From NCBI GenBank assembly GCA_016713525.1, contig JADJOZ010000008.1, forward strand, positions 124,001 to 188,000: a stretch of DNA of 64,000 nucleotides, in the 5' to 3' direction. Position 1 is the stretch's first letter. Every line of letters starts with the position of its first letter. This document shows positions 19,245-28,212 of the stretch, in pieces. The notes below the pieces were generated by a model. That model was not told the DNA's origin, did not search any database, and worked only from the letters and a program-made list of their open reading frames with translations. The translations under genes were made by a program, and so were the position numbers. Origin of the DNA: Bacteroidota bacterium. Its GTDB lineage: Bacteria; Bacteroidota; Bacteroidia; AKYH767-A; OLB10.

Positions 19245-20390
19245 ATGACGATATTTTTTTCTTGGCAATCGGACTTGAATTTTAAAAACAACAAAAACTT
19301 CATTGAAGGTTGTATCAAGACGGCTATTAACGAATTCAACAAGGACAATAAGCTACTGGTTAATTTCACTTTAGACAAGGATACTTCTGGAGAACCTGGC
19401 AATCCAGAAATAATTAATACCATTTTGAATAAGATTGACAATTCAAGAATGTTCATTTGTGACCTATCAATAATTAACTCAGATTACCACGGTCGTAAGG
19501 CCCCTAATCCAAACGTAATATTTGAACTTGGATATGCTATAAAATCATTAGGCTGGGAAAAAATTGTATGCATCGTTAATCAAGAATTCGGATTGGCGGA
19601 AGATCTTCCGTTTGATATTAAACAAAGGCGAATAATAGGATACAATCTCAGCATTAAAGACAAGCAAATTGAAAAGAAAAAAATAGTAGTAACTATAAAA
19701 ACAAATCTGACCATTTTAAGGGACCGAGGTTTACTTCACGATGAGTTGGAAGACTATTTCAAAAGAGATATTGACACTGAATTTTTAAATATTACAAATC
19801 ACTTTAGAAAAATAGTTTTAAATGAACCAAGTAGTAATCTTTTATCGGATACAGGATTGGTTTTAAATCTATCAAAAGAGGTGCTGAAAGACAACATTAC
19901 AAACAAAGACATAATTGGATTTCACCTTTTCAAAAATTTCGCATTAAACGCACAGTCACTCAAGAAGCAAATTGATAATATCATTTCTGTTTCCAATTTT
20001 AAAAAAGAAAAGATAGTCACGCTGGTAAAGTTTAAAGAATGGTTAGATTGGTATAACTCATTTACAAACGGAAGAAATTATTCTGATCTATTTATCAAAG
20101 GTAATAAAGCAGTTGGATTTAAAACAATCTTTTCCAATAATCCTGATCTACCTGATAGGATGATTTTAGGCAAACTGCAGCCCAATGACAAATTAATGAT
20201 TGCTGACTTTGGCGATATCAAAATAAAAGATAGAGTTCAACATTCAACCCATTTGCATCAGGTTAATCAAAAACACGTAGACAACTATTCAAAACTATTA
20301 TTTAGCTTCATTGAAATAACAAATGAATGGCTTGACAAAACAGGAGGTGAATTCATTGTGGACACATTTAATCAATTTGAGATGAAATAA
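19245..20390 (+). CDS. TIR-like domain protein (predicted nucleotide-binding/NADase type)
   Basis: Residues about 1-130 form a TIR-like fold: MTIFFSWQSD strand, LDKDTSGEPGNPEI, SRMFICDLS, APNPNVIFELGYAIKSLGWE (candidate catalytic Glu about 94) and ADLPFDIKQRRIIGY-like sequence after it. This matches the predicted nucleotide-binding TIR-like group found in CBASS, Pycsar and other defence effectors, which often hydrolyse NAD. The C-terminal 240 residues are helical and unrecognised. No partner sensor gene is adjacent. Its cassette boxes, GTTATGTCC at 19206 and GGGCATAAC at 20394, match 8/9. Confidence 0.75.
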   Translation: MTIFFSWQSDLNFKNNKNFIEGCIKTAINEFNKDNKLLVNFTLDKDTSGEPGNPEIINTILNKIDNSRMFICDLSIINSDYHGRKAPNPNVIFELGYAIKSLGWEKIVCIVNQEFGLAEDLPFDIKQRRIIGYNLSIKDKQIEKKKIVVTIKTNLTILRDRGLLHDELEDYFKRDIDTEFLNITNHFRKIVLNEPSSNLLSDTGLVLNLSKEVLKDNITNKDIIGFHLFKNFALNAQSLKKQIDNIISVSNFKKEKIVTLVKFKEWLDWYNSFTNGRNYSDLFIKGNKAVGFKTIFSNNPDLPDRMILGKLQPNDKLMIADFGDIKIKDRVQHSTHLHQVNQKHVDNYSKLLFSFIEITNEWLDKTGGEFIVDTFNQFEMK

Positions 20391-20393
20391 CCT

Positions 20394-20537
20394 GGGCATA
20401 ACACGGGTTTTGCGTCAGGCGAAGTGACGTGCAAGCTTGTAGCTTTATATTTCTATTCAAATTCAGTTCTGGTTGACAGTTTGATTCTCAGAATCCCCCA
20501 CGAACGGAGAGCCCGAAACCATAAGTTTAAGTTAAAC
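20394..20537. repeat. attC-like site closing the TIR cassette
   Basis: R'' GGGCATAAC (20394-20402) is complementary 8/9 to the R' before the TIR gene. The stem is CACGGGTTTTGCGTC against GAACGGAGAGCCCG, imperfect. The right box is uncertain, probably near CTATTAGCC (20529-20537). Confidence 0.5.
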
Positions 20538-20553
20538 CCTATTAGCCAATAAA

Positions 20554-21416
20554 ATGCAAAGTCTTTGTAACATATTTTCAACCAGAGAAATAGCATTAAT
20601 AATTTGGGGATGTATTGCATTAATACTAATGATGACAAGTCAAAAAATTAGACTTGCATCTTTTAGAGTAATTAAAGTTGCTTTTTTCGGCAAACTGTTT
20701 ATTTCATTTACCTGTATGATTATTTATATTGTAATTATTGTTTATTTACTTTATTGTATTGATTTATGGAATATTTCATTTTTAAAAGACACAATTATTT
20801 GGACTATATTTTTGCGTCTACAACATTTTTTAATATAAATAAAGCTATCGACACAAAATATTTCAAGAAATTATTAGCGGACAGTTTGAAGTGGACATTG
20901 CTGATTGAATTTTTGATTAATTTTCATACCTTTAGCTTAATTATTGAAATACTAATATTCCCATTTATGCTATTCATTGTAACAATGCAAGTATTTTCAG
21001 AAACAGATAAACAGTATGAGGCAGTCAATAAATTATTTACGGGAATATTGTCAATGATTGGCATTTTAATCTTTTTATATTCCTTAATTCTAGCAATTTA
21101 TAAATCAAATGAATTTTTTACTTTCGGAAATTTGAATGAATTTTTACTTCCAGTATATATGACCATTTTGCTTATGCCATTTCTATATGTTATCGCCCTA
21201 TTTATACAATATGAATCACTTTTTGTTCGTCTGCGTTTTATGACTTCTGATAAGGTCCTATACAGAACTGTAAAACTTCAAATATATATAAATGCTTCAT
21301 GCAACTTAAATAATTTAAAATTAATTAGTGACCATATTAATGCATTCGATTTAAAGCAGGCTCAAAATATTAAATTTTACCTACGGAAATTAATTGAGAA
21401 AAGAACCAGCCGCTAA
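20554..21416 (+). CDS. Polytopic membrane protein, hypothetical, one frameshift
   Basis: The first frame (MQSLCNIFSTREIALIIWGC) and the frame ending at 21416 join if one T is added to the T5 run 20809-20813, giving DTIIWTIF-FASTTFFNINKAI and about 287 residues. Five or six hydrophobic helices are visible (for example SFTCMIIYIVIIVYLLYCI and FLYSLILAIY), then a basic C-terminal tail. I do not recognise the family. The low GC and context are those of a cassette gene. Confidence 0.6.
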
Positions 21417-21510
21417 TGGAATATCGGAACGTCTTGACCAACCCATTCCGACTTATGTTGACTATATCACTGTTGTAGGTTATCACACCATTTCGGTCAA
21501 ATCGACTGCC

Positions 21511-21919
21511 TTTCCGGCGTATTGTGAACTCCTTTTCAGAACCAGCGAACCCAAGTAGATACCTAGCAATTCTGGAAAATAGATAATCCGCAAACAAAGT
21601 CAGTTTCTAGCTATTTACGGAATTTTCACACAAATTTTATACTTCACTCGGCGGCATCAACCTCCATTTTACGCCGCCACTTCCAAAACCCACCTTCAAA
21701 AAGCAAGGGTTTTCATTCGGGTATAAATATGAGATGAAGCTGTATTTATTTGATATTGTGCGCATTAACAATTGGTTTAAATTGAGGCTAAAAAAATAGG
21801 TCAGATCTTTTTAATGGTGTATTTTTAAGGTTAGCAAACAAAGTCTAGATATTAAGTAAATTAGCGGTTTAGGCACTGTTTAAAGCGAAAATTTATAGCG
21901 TGGTTGAGTGAGTGATTCG
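21511..21919 (+). repeat. Dispersed repeat X, copy C
   Basis: Opens with TTTCCGGCGTATTGTGAACT as in copy A. It includes GGCGGCATCAACCTCC and TTTTACGCCGCC (stem) and GCAAGGGTTTT, then the TGTATTTTTAAGG block. It ends in a diverged box, GTGATTCGTG, 8 bp before the next gene. Just upstream GCCGCTAATGG (about 21409) may be the R'' of the preceding cassette. Confidence 0.7.
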
Positions 21920-21926
21920 TGATTGT

Positions 21927-22745
21927 ATGAGCACCTTTATAAATCCAGTTCCAAAAATTAATTTAGCAATTGATGACCTTTGCAAGACAAGGTTGGTGAA
22001 ACATACTTGTCAACTATTCGAGGATCATGGCACGAGTGCGATTCCATTTGCTTCCGGTGTTTTTGTTGAAGCGGGAGGAGAATTTTACATGTTTACAGCT
22101 GCACATGTACTTTCCTCCTTTGGAGAATCAAGAAGACCACTTGTTAGATGTAAAGATGAATTTATTGAATTAGCTGGAATTGTTCATGAGACTGACTCAG
22201 AAAAAGATAACACAATTGACTTGGGATATTTTAAGCTTGATCATAGATTAGTCGAAAAAATAAAACTACACTATGAATTTTTACCAGTGGAGAAAATAAG
22301 ACAACATAAATTAAGGCAGGGTGCAGCAAATTATTGCGTTATTGGTTTTCCAACAGCAAACCAATATCATGACGGTATAAGAATTAGAACCGGAGCTTCC
22401 GCCCTTATGTTACAACCTTCAAATTGTAAAGTATATAAACACTACCAATTTACTGAAGACTCTTGTTTCATATTGGAAATGAATGGAAAGGGCATTGATT
22501 TAGTTACAGATGCAAGCAGGCAATTAAAAGACGAACTATACGGATATAGTGGGAGTGGACTATGGCAATTAATTATTTTCTTTAATGGAGCAGAATTATC
22601 AATTGATTACAAATTGATTGGTATAATGACAGAATTTAGAAAAGGAAAGTATTATTGTTTGATTGGAAACAAAATAGAATTATTACTTCAGGGATTAATT
22701 TTATATCAAGGATTAAAAATTCGACCTAGAAAAAACCATGTATAA
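21927..22745 (+). CDS. Trypsin-like serine protease domain protein, cytoplasmic
   Basis: The start at 21927 (MSTFINPVPKINLAIDDLCK) avoids overlap with repeat X. The 272-residue protein has a chymotrypsin-fold catalytic triad in order: His60 in FTAAHVL, Asp98 in TIDLGYF and Ser208 in GYSGSGLW. There is no signal peptide, unlike HtrA/DegP proteases, and no PDZ domain. Cytoplasmic trypsin-like proteases of this size occur in several bacterial defence loci, where they are activated by a partner; here no partner is adjacent. The function is inferred only from the fold. Confidence 0.7.
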   Translation: MSTFINPVPKINLAIDDLCKTRLVKHTCQLFEDHGTSAIPFASGVFVEAGGEFYMFTAAHVLSSFGESRRPLVRCKDEFIELAGIVHETDSEKDNTIDLGYFKLDHRLVEKIKLHYEFLPVEKIRQHKLRQGAANYCVIGFPTANQYHDGIRIRTGASALMLQPSNCKVYKHYQFTEDSCFILEMNGKGIDLVTDASRQLKDELYGYSGSGLWQLIIFFNGAELSIDYKLIGIMTEFRKGKYYCLIGNKIELLLQGLILYQGLKIRPRKNHV

Positions 22746-22747
22746 TC

Positions 22748-22938
22748 TAGTAGACCACCCAGCAGCAAGGTTGCCTTGAAAGCGCCTCTTACAGTTCTGC
22801 TGAGTAAGTCCTATCGCCACCAAACCCATTCGGTGGACTCAGAGCAGGTGTGCATCTGGCATATCCACCAATTAGCGAATGATCCGATCCCGAAAGCTTT
22901 CATGACCGCTAATTACTATTATTCAAACTGTTATAAGC
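22748..22938. repeat. Degenerate attC-like site
   Basis: The left side CAGCAGCAAGGTTGCC faces TTACAGTTCTGCTGAG, and the right side ends in TGTTATAAGC (22929-22938). The right half (GATCCCGAAAG, GACCGC) matches the site at 53347. Confidence 0.5.
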
Positions 22939-22952
22939 TAACCGACACAACA

Positions 22953-23458
22953 ATGACAATAAGAACCTTCTGGACAATCTTCTTAAAAATATTAGGTATT
23001 TGGTTAGTGCTGGACAGCGTAACTGTTATACCACAGTTTATATCGTCACTGTTTTACCCCGACCCTAATGATACTGGACAACTATTTGCTCTATCAATTG
23101 CATTATTGGTATTAACAATTGGAGTGTATCTTTTCATTCTTCGACTTTTTGTTTTTAAGACAGCTTGGCTCATCGATAAGTTGCACCTTGACAAAGGCTT
23201 TGATGAAGAAAAATTGACCTTAATGTCCAGCTTACGACTGTGCTGACCGTTACAACCATTGTTATTGGCGGACTAATGTTTGTAGAAAGCTTTCCAGAGC
23301 TTTGCAAAGAGATTTTTGTGTTTTTGCAACAGAAAAACATTTTTAGAGAAAATCCTGGATCAGGCTTGATAATTTTTCTATTAGTCAAAACCATTTTGAG
23401 CTATTTACTCATGACAAATAGCAAGCAGATTGTTGCATTCATCAATAAACAAACATAA
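22953..23458 (+). CDS. Small membrane protein, hypothetical, one frameshift (copy 1)
   Basis: From MTIRTFWTIFLKILGIWLVL the frame has two long helices (LFALSIALLVLTIGVYLFIL) and breaks at the A-run near 23210. Comparison with the second copy at 53500, which has one more A there, restores EEKLTLNVQLTTVLTVTTI and continues to IVAFINKQT at 23458, about 168 residues. Three or four membrane helices are expected. The family is unrecognised. Confidence 0.6.
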
Positions 23459-23467
23459 GTGGATATT

Positions 23468-23852
23468 TACCATTCTTAGGAAAATAGGTAATCCATAAAC
23501 TTAGATAGCAACTAATAACTTACGGTACTTTCACGCAAGTTTTCTACTTGGCTTGGCGGCTTCAACCCCCTTTTTACGCAGCCACTTTCATAAACTGCCT
23601 TCAAAAAGCAAGGGTTTTCCCTCGGGTATAAATACGGGGGTGGGTTGTAAATTATTGATTTTTAGTTAAATAAAATTTACGTTTTAGACCACCAAAAATA
23701 GGTGGTTGGGGTTGGAACTTGTATTTTTAGAGAATTGGTAGCAGCAGCTTCTTAGCAAATTAGAGTAAAAATAATCTGCTAGAATGTTGCTTAAATGAGC
23801 GTTTCATATACAGATAAAAGCGAATGTTTATTGCGTGAATAAGTAAGTTGAA
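23468..23852 (+). repeat. Dispersed repeat X, copy D
   Basis: Matches copy F at 53911 closely: CCATTCTTAGGAAAATAGG, GGCGGC..TTACGCAGCC, GCAAGGGTTTTCCCTCGGG, AAAATAGGTGGTTG, TTGTATTTTTAGAG, the AGCAAATTA/TAATCTGCT hairpin and GCGTTTCATATACAG. It ends near AAGTTGAAC. Confidence 0.8.
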
Positions 23853-23912
23853 CTAAATCCGCCGTTTGGCGGATAGCTTTTCAAAGCAATGCCCAAATAG
23901 TTTCAGAACTTA

Positions 23913-23940
23913 GTAGTATGTCTAACTAAAAACATACTAC
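23913..23940. promoter_or_regulatory. Perfect 9-bp stem abutting the integrase start codon
   Basis: GTAGTATGT (23913) and ACATACTAC (23932) enclose a 10-nt loop and end one base before the ATG at 23942. It could mask the start in mRNA or mark the element boundary. Confidence 0.5.
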
Positions 23941-23941
23941 A

Positions 23942-24774
23942 ATGAGTTCACTTAGAGAGCAAATGATTCAGCAGATGCAGCTGAGGGGTTACAGTCAACA
24001 AACGATTGCAAGTTACCTGAATAGCATTCAAACTCTTTCCAAACATTACAACCAGTCACCCGATGAACTGACTTGGGATCAGATCCGGCTTTTTATACAA
24101 CGGGAGTTGATTGAGAAGCAAATCAGTCAATCGTACATCAATCAGCTGATCAGTGCGCTGAAGATTTTATTCGTACAGATTTTGCACCGGGAGTGGGATC
24201 CTATTGCAATTCCCCGAGCTCGGTTACAAAAGAAGTTGCCTGTGGTTTTATCAACCGTAGAAGTAGAGCGTCTGCTTCATGCTTTGAGCAATTTAAAGCA
24301 TCGTACCCTATTGTATGTGGCCTACTCCTCCGGATTGCGCTTAGGAGAACTGAGAGCATTAAAATTAAGTGACATTGATTCCTCTCGCATGCAGATCAGG
24401 GTTGTGCAGGGCAAAGGGAATAAAGACCGCTATACGATTCTTTCTCAAAAAGCTTTGGAGCAATTGCGATTTTATTATAAATACTTCCGGCCTTCGGTAT
24501 GGCTTTTGAAACGAGTAAAGGTGTTGCCATGTCGGAACGAACCATACAGCAAGTGTTTAAGAATGCATTGGGTAAATCCGGCATTACAAAAAAAGTGAGT
24601 ATTCATTCCTTGCGACATAGTTTTGCTACCCACCTGATGGAGCAGGGGGTATCGCTTGCGATCATTCAGCAGCTCCTTGGACATAAATCGCTTCGCACTA
24701 CCAGCATTTATTTACATGTGCAACAGTATGCGTTGAATAAAGTGAAAAGCCCATTGGATTTCTTAGCCGTTTGA
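23942..24774 (+). CDS. Tyrosine recombinase (XerC/D-like integrase), one frameshift
   Basis: The core-binding domain (MRLQG-like QQTIASYLNSIQTLSKHYNQ) is followed by the catalytic domain. Catalytic residues are visible as YSSGLRLGELRAL (Arg), HSLRHSFATHL (His-x-x-Arg), GHKSLRTTSIYLHV (His and nucleophile Tyr). The frame breaks at the T4 run 24504-24507; one added T links SVWLF to ETSKGVAMSERTIQQ and gives about 277 residues. The extra helix patch that marks integron IntI between motifs is not apparent, so I do not call it IntI. Confidence 0.8.
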
Positions 24775-24775
24775 G

Positions 24776-25988
24776 ATGTGTGCCCCTGGTAATGCTGTTG
24801 CTGCCCGGAAGGTGCAACTGGCTACTATTTTTGCAGAGCATGGTGAGGCCTATCGCAAGAATCATAAACCTCCCTTGCAGCATCGAAAGGTACTGTTTGC
24901 TATAGAGGCCTGCAGAAGTTCGACCTTAGGGTCGCATGTGGAGTTATGTGAGCGTTGTGCCTATCAGCGCATCACTTACAACTCGTGTCGCAACCGTCAT
25001 TGCCCCAAGTGTCAGAAGCTGAACCGGGAGAAGTGGGTGGAAAATCTGTCGTGTACGTTATTACCGGTACGGTATTTTCATATTGTATTCACGCTTCCTT
25101 CAGAGCTAAACAGACTCTGTTTGGTGAACCAAAAAATTCTCTATGATTTACTTTTTGCAGCAGCCTCTCAAACTATTCTGTCGCTTGCTGGTGACCCTAA
25201 ACATTTAGGTGCACAAACAGGACTGGTGGCGCTACTTCATACCTGGGGGCAAACGCTAACCGAGCATCCGCATTTACACACCATGGTTCCTGCAGGTGGT
25301 TGGAGTGAATGGAATGGATATTGGAAAAACAGTCGTAAAAAATTCTTCATCCCCGTCAAAGTGTTGTCCAGAATGTTCCGTGGCAAGTACTTAGCGGGAT
25401 TAAAAGCGGCTTACTTAAAGGGGATTCTGAAGTTCGAGGGAACGACCAAGGAACTGCAAAGTAAAAAAAGCCTTCATGCGTTTATTGGATAGTCTGTATC
25501 AAAAAGATTGGGTAGTTTATACTAAGCCGCCCTTTAAAAGCACTACGGGTATTGTTATGTATTTGGGCAATTATAGTCATCGGGTGGCAATCAGCAACGA
25601 GCGTATTGAGCAAATGCATGATGATAAAATAACCTTTGGTTACAAGGATTATAAAGCCGGTGGACAAAGAAAATGGATGACTCTGGATAGTGAAGAATTT
25701 ATACGTAGGTTCCTGCTGCATGTATTGCCTGCGGGATATTGTAAAATCAGGTACTACGGAATATATGCCTCTCGCAACAGGAGTGTGGCTTTAAAGCAAT
25801 GCAAACAGGCTATGGGTATAGCTGTTCAAAAATCCAAATTTGAGGGACTATTGTGGCAAGAAGTATTAAAACTGGTGACCGGTTTTGATGTTACCAAATG
25901 TCCGGGTTGTAAAAATGGGATTATGCTCCCTGCGGGAGCTTTGCAACCGGAGCGAGCACCACCTAAAGACCCGCCCCTTGTTCTTTGA
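24776..25988 (+). CDS. IS91-family HUH transposase, one frameshift
   Basis: An N-terminal zinc-binding region has CERCAYQRITYNSC and RNRHCPKCQ. The HUH motif is HPHLHTMVP and the later part has IPVKVLSRMFRGKYL and the tyrosine-bearing YLGNYSHRVAISNERI, all classic for IS91/ISCR rolling-circle transposases. The frame breaks at about 25484-25488 (one extra base), where HAFI should run into DSLYQKDWVVYTKPPF. The full length would be about 404 residues. Confidence 0.85.
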
Positions 25989-26299
25989 CATAGCAGCACG
26001 TTAAACAGAACTGCCGATTAGGCGGTATGGCAATGCTTTGGCTCATTGGCAATGGATAAATGGATCAATAGTGACCCCTTCGTTGAAATAACACTTTACA
26101 GAGGTTGTTTACCATCCAAAAAGCCTTTTGAGCCAATTTTTCAAACCATTCCTTTCCTTAGATCATCAACCTGATAACGAGCAGTTTACCAACACCCTGT
26201 CACCCCGGCAGCTTCGTTCAACTCATTTTTATTCGCAATTTGGCAACTACTGATTTTTATCGTATTTTTCAGGAAGAATTGCGTATAAAAACTTTAGAC
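25989..26299. other. Gap after the IS91-type element, no gene seen
   Basis: No credible open frame. GCCGATTAGGC near 26013 and several short pyrimidine-rich stretches are the only structure. It ends in the R' box GTTATAAGC (26300-26308) that opens the first giant cassette. Confidence 0.6.
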
Positions 26300-26517
26300 G
26301 TTATAAGCAAGCCTAAAAGACGACCGTGCAACCATCAATCGGACACCAAAACGACCAAACTTTTGACTTCCAAACTTACTTCCGGACGACCTTAACTCGG
26401 TTGACAATTTCGCTGTAACTTGCACCGACCTGACCAGTTTGCCGACACTCAAGCCAACGCATTTGTTTTAAAAATTTCCCCACCGCACATTTTAAAAAAT
26501 AATTTTAGCCAGCCCAC

Positions 26518-26583
26518 ATTGGCACATTTGGGGTTTGCGCCTTCACACAAGCCGACACACAGGCAAACCCCAAAAGAGCCAAT
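26518..26583. repeat. Boundary hairpin H1
   Basis: Two 21-nt arms (26518-26538 and 26563-26583) pair except for two A.A mismatches, where GCACATTT faces AAAAGAGC. The loop contains CACAAGCCGACACACAG. The same mismatch pair recurs in hairpins at 36512, 41822 and 49987. Confidence 0.85.
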
Positions 26584-26637
26584 TTCCCACCGCACCAGAT
26601 GATTTTCGTCATATTTTAAAGTTTTCTCAAAAAAAAC

Positions 26638-26693
26638 TTGCAGGCGTGAATATAATTCAATTACCTTTGTGAGCGAATATTCACTAACATTAT
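26638..26693 (+). promoter_or_regulatory. Operon promoter with TetR-type operator
   Basis: TTG (26638), a 21-nt spacer and TACCTTTG (26662-26669) form a Bacteroidota promoter. An imperfect 20-bp dyad, GTGAGCGAAT/ATTCACTAAC (26670-26689), sits on the expected start site, well placed for repression by the TetR protein encoded third in the operon. AGCGAATATTCAC recurs at 30991. Confidence 0.7.
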
Positions 26694-26706
26694 AAATACA
26701 ATCAAA

Positions 26707-27117
26707 ATGAACGGCAAAAACAACATCGCAATTGGCTTCCTGACAATGGGGCTTTTTATGGCTTATGGCTTTCTATTAATCTACCTCCGTGACTTTGCTC
26801 CGGGTAAAGAAGAATGGGCAAACTCATACAGTATCGGAAAACATTTTGAAAGCAGACTGGCTCACGTTCACGGGAACTTGTTTGCCTTTTTAAACATCCT
26901 AATTGGCTATTTGCTTCTACATTTCAGAGACAAACTCCAAAACGTGAAAGTCATTTCTTGGTTGGCACTTACTGGATTGTTAATGCCAATAGGAATACTA
27001 ACAGAGGTGTATTTTGGTTTGCCTCCTGCTTTAGTATTAATCGGAGCAATTGCAATGACAGCTTCGGTAATTTGGTTAGGTGTTGCCTTTTTGAAAATGA
27101 AATCTGTCACTCAATAA
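26707..27117 (+). CDS. Four-helix membrane protein, hypothetical
   Basis: The 136-residue protein has four hydrophobic helices (GFLTMGLFMAYGFLLIYL, FAFLNILIGYLLLHF, VISWLALTGLLMPIGIL, ALVLIGAIAMTASVIWLGVA). A SRLAHVHGN motif lies between helices 1 and 2, with two histidines that could bind metal or heme, which is inference. It is the first gene after the promoter, followed 25 bp later by the Dps gene. The family is not recognised with confidence. Confidence 0.65.
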   Translation: MNGKNNIAIGFLTMGLFMAYGFLLIYLRDFAPGKEEWANSYSIGKHFESRLAHVHGNLFAFLNILIGYLLLHFRDKLQNVKVISWLALTGLLMPIGILTEVYFGLPPALVLIGAIAMTASVIWLGVAFLKMKSVTQ

Positions 27118-27142
27118 ATCATAAACTCTAAAATAAATAAAG

Positions 27143-27619
27143 ATGAAAAAAATAAATGCAATTGGTTTACACCAAGACAAAGCCGAAGATTTGGCAAATA
27201 AATTAAACAAGTTATTGGCAAACTATTCAATCTTTTATCAAAACACGAGGGGCTTTCACTGGAACATCAAAGGTGAAAAGTTTTTTGAGCTGCATTTAAA
27301 ATTTGAAGAACTCTACAATGATTTGTTGCTAAAAATTGATGAAGTAGCTGAACGTATATTAACATTGGGGCATACACCCGAGCATAGTTATTCTCAATAT
27401 TCTAAAACATCAACAATAAAGGAAAGCAAGAAAATTTCTGATGGTTTAATTGCAGTTGAACAAATTCTGGAAGCATTTAAAACAGTAATCGTAATGCAAA
27501 GAGAAATTCTTGCATTAGCTACTGATGCGAACGATGAAGGAACAAATGCTTTAATGAGCGATTATATCCGTTTTCAGGAAAACAAGTATGGATGTATTCT
27601 TCATTCTTAAAAAAATAAC
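27143..27619 (+). CDS. dps: Dps-family ferritin-like DNA/iron-binding protein, 3' frameshift
   Basis: The ferroxidase motifs of Dps are present: FHWNIKGEKFFELH, then FEELYNDLLLKIDEVAERIL. Dps oxidises Fe(II) with peroxide and stores iron in a dodecamer shell. As read, the protein ends in ENKYGCILHS at 27610; adding one A to the A4 run at 27579-27582 gives EKQVWMYSSFLKK ending at 27619, which matches the normal Dps C-terminus. The break is probably a sequencing error. Its place in an efflux operon suggests a shared stress signal. Confidence 0.85.
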
Positions 27620-27621
27620 AA

Positions 27622-28212
27622 ATGACAACAGCAATTTCAGACAGACAACTTGAAATTATAGAAGCAGCAGGTAAAATACTTACTACTTCGGGAGTAAGTG
27701 GCTTAACAATTAAGAACCTTGCTAAGGAAATGAAGTTTTCTGAAAGTGCCATTTACAGGCACTTTACAAGCAAGGAAGAAATAATTATTGCCTTGCTCGA
27801 ATATCTTGCTAAGAGTATGGATGAACGCTATACTAATGCAATTTCCAGCGATCAATCACCCGAAGAAAAATTCATAACGCTGTTTCAAAATCAGTTTTCA
27901 TTTTTTAAAAAGAACCCACACTTTGTAGTGGCGGTATTTTCTGATGGACTTATGGAAGAAAGTCAACGCATAAACGAAACTATATTGAAAATAATGGGTG
28001 TAAAAATGAAACACTTAATGCCTATAATTTTGGAAGGGCAACAAAAAAAAGTTTTTACAAATTCTATAACATCTGATGAATTAATGCATATCGTGATGGG
28101 AACTTTCCGACTGAAAATGTTTAAATGGAGAGTTGCAAATTTTCAATTTGACATAAGTAGAAACGGTGACAATATGATACAATCGGTTTTAACATTAATA
28201 AAAAACAAATAG
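27622..28212 (+). CDS. TetR/AcrR-family transcriptional regulator
   Basis: The 196-residue protein has the N-terminal helix-turn-helix (GVSGLTIKNLAKEMKFSESAIYRHFTSKEEI, seen in parts), then a helical ligand-binding domain. As the third gene of the operon it probably represses the promoter at 26638-26693 through the GAATATTC-centred dyad. A second near-identical site lies at the 5' end of the tolC-like gene. The inducer is unknown. It abuts the next gene with no gap. Confidence 0.85.
   Translation: MTTAISDRQLEIIEAAGKILTTSGVSGLTIKNLAKEMKFSESAIYRHFTSKEEIIIALLEYLAKSMDERYTNAISSDQSPEEKFITLFQNQFSFFKKNPHFVVAVFSDGLMEESQRINETILKIMGVKMKHLMPIILEGQQKKVFTNSITSDELMHIVMGTFRLKMFKWRVANFQFDISRNGDNMIQSVLTLIKNK

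Larger units (their letters stand above)
23913..25988 (+). mobile_element. Tyrosine recombinase plus IS91-type transposase element
   Basis: Two adjacent + strand genes, one base apart, encode a site-specific recombinase and an HUH transposase, a pairing known from IS91-like elements of Bacteroidota. Exact ends could not be set; small GCC..GGC hairpins lie on both sides (about 23861 and 26013). Both genes are frameshifted as assembled. Confidence 0.7.

Noticed and set aside
23942..24774. Tyrosine recombinase as the integron integrase IntI
   Set aside because: It is coupled to an IS91-type transposase, is about 277 aa, and the IntI-specific extra patch is not apparent; no attI or Pc-like region precedes it.
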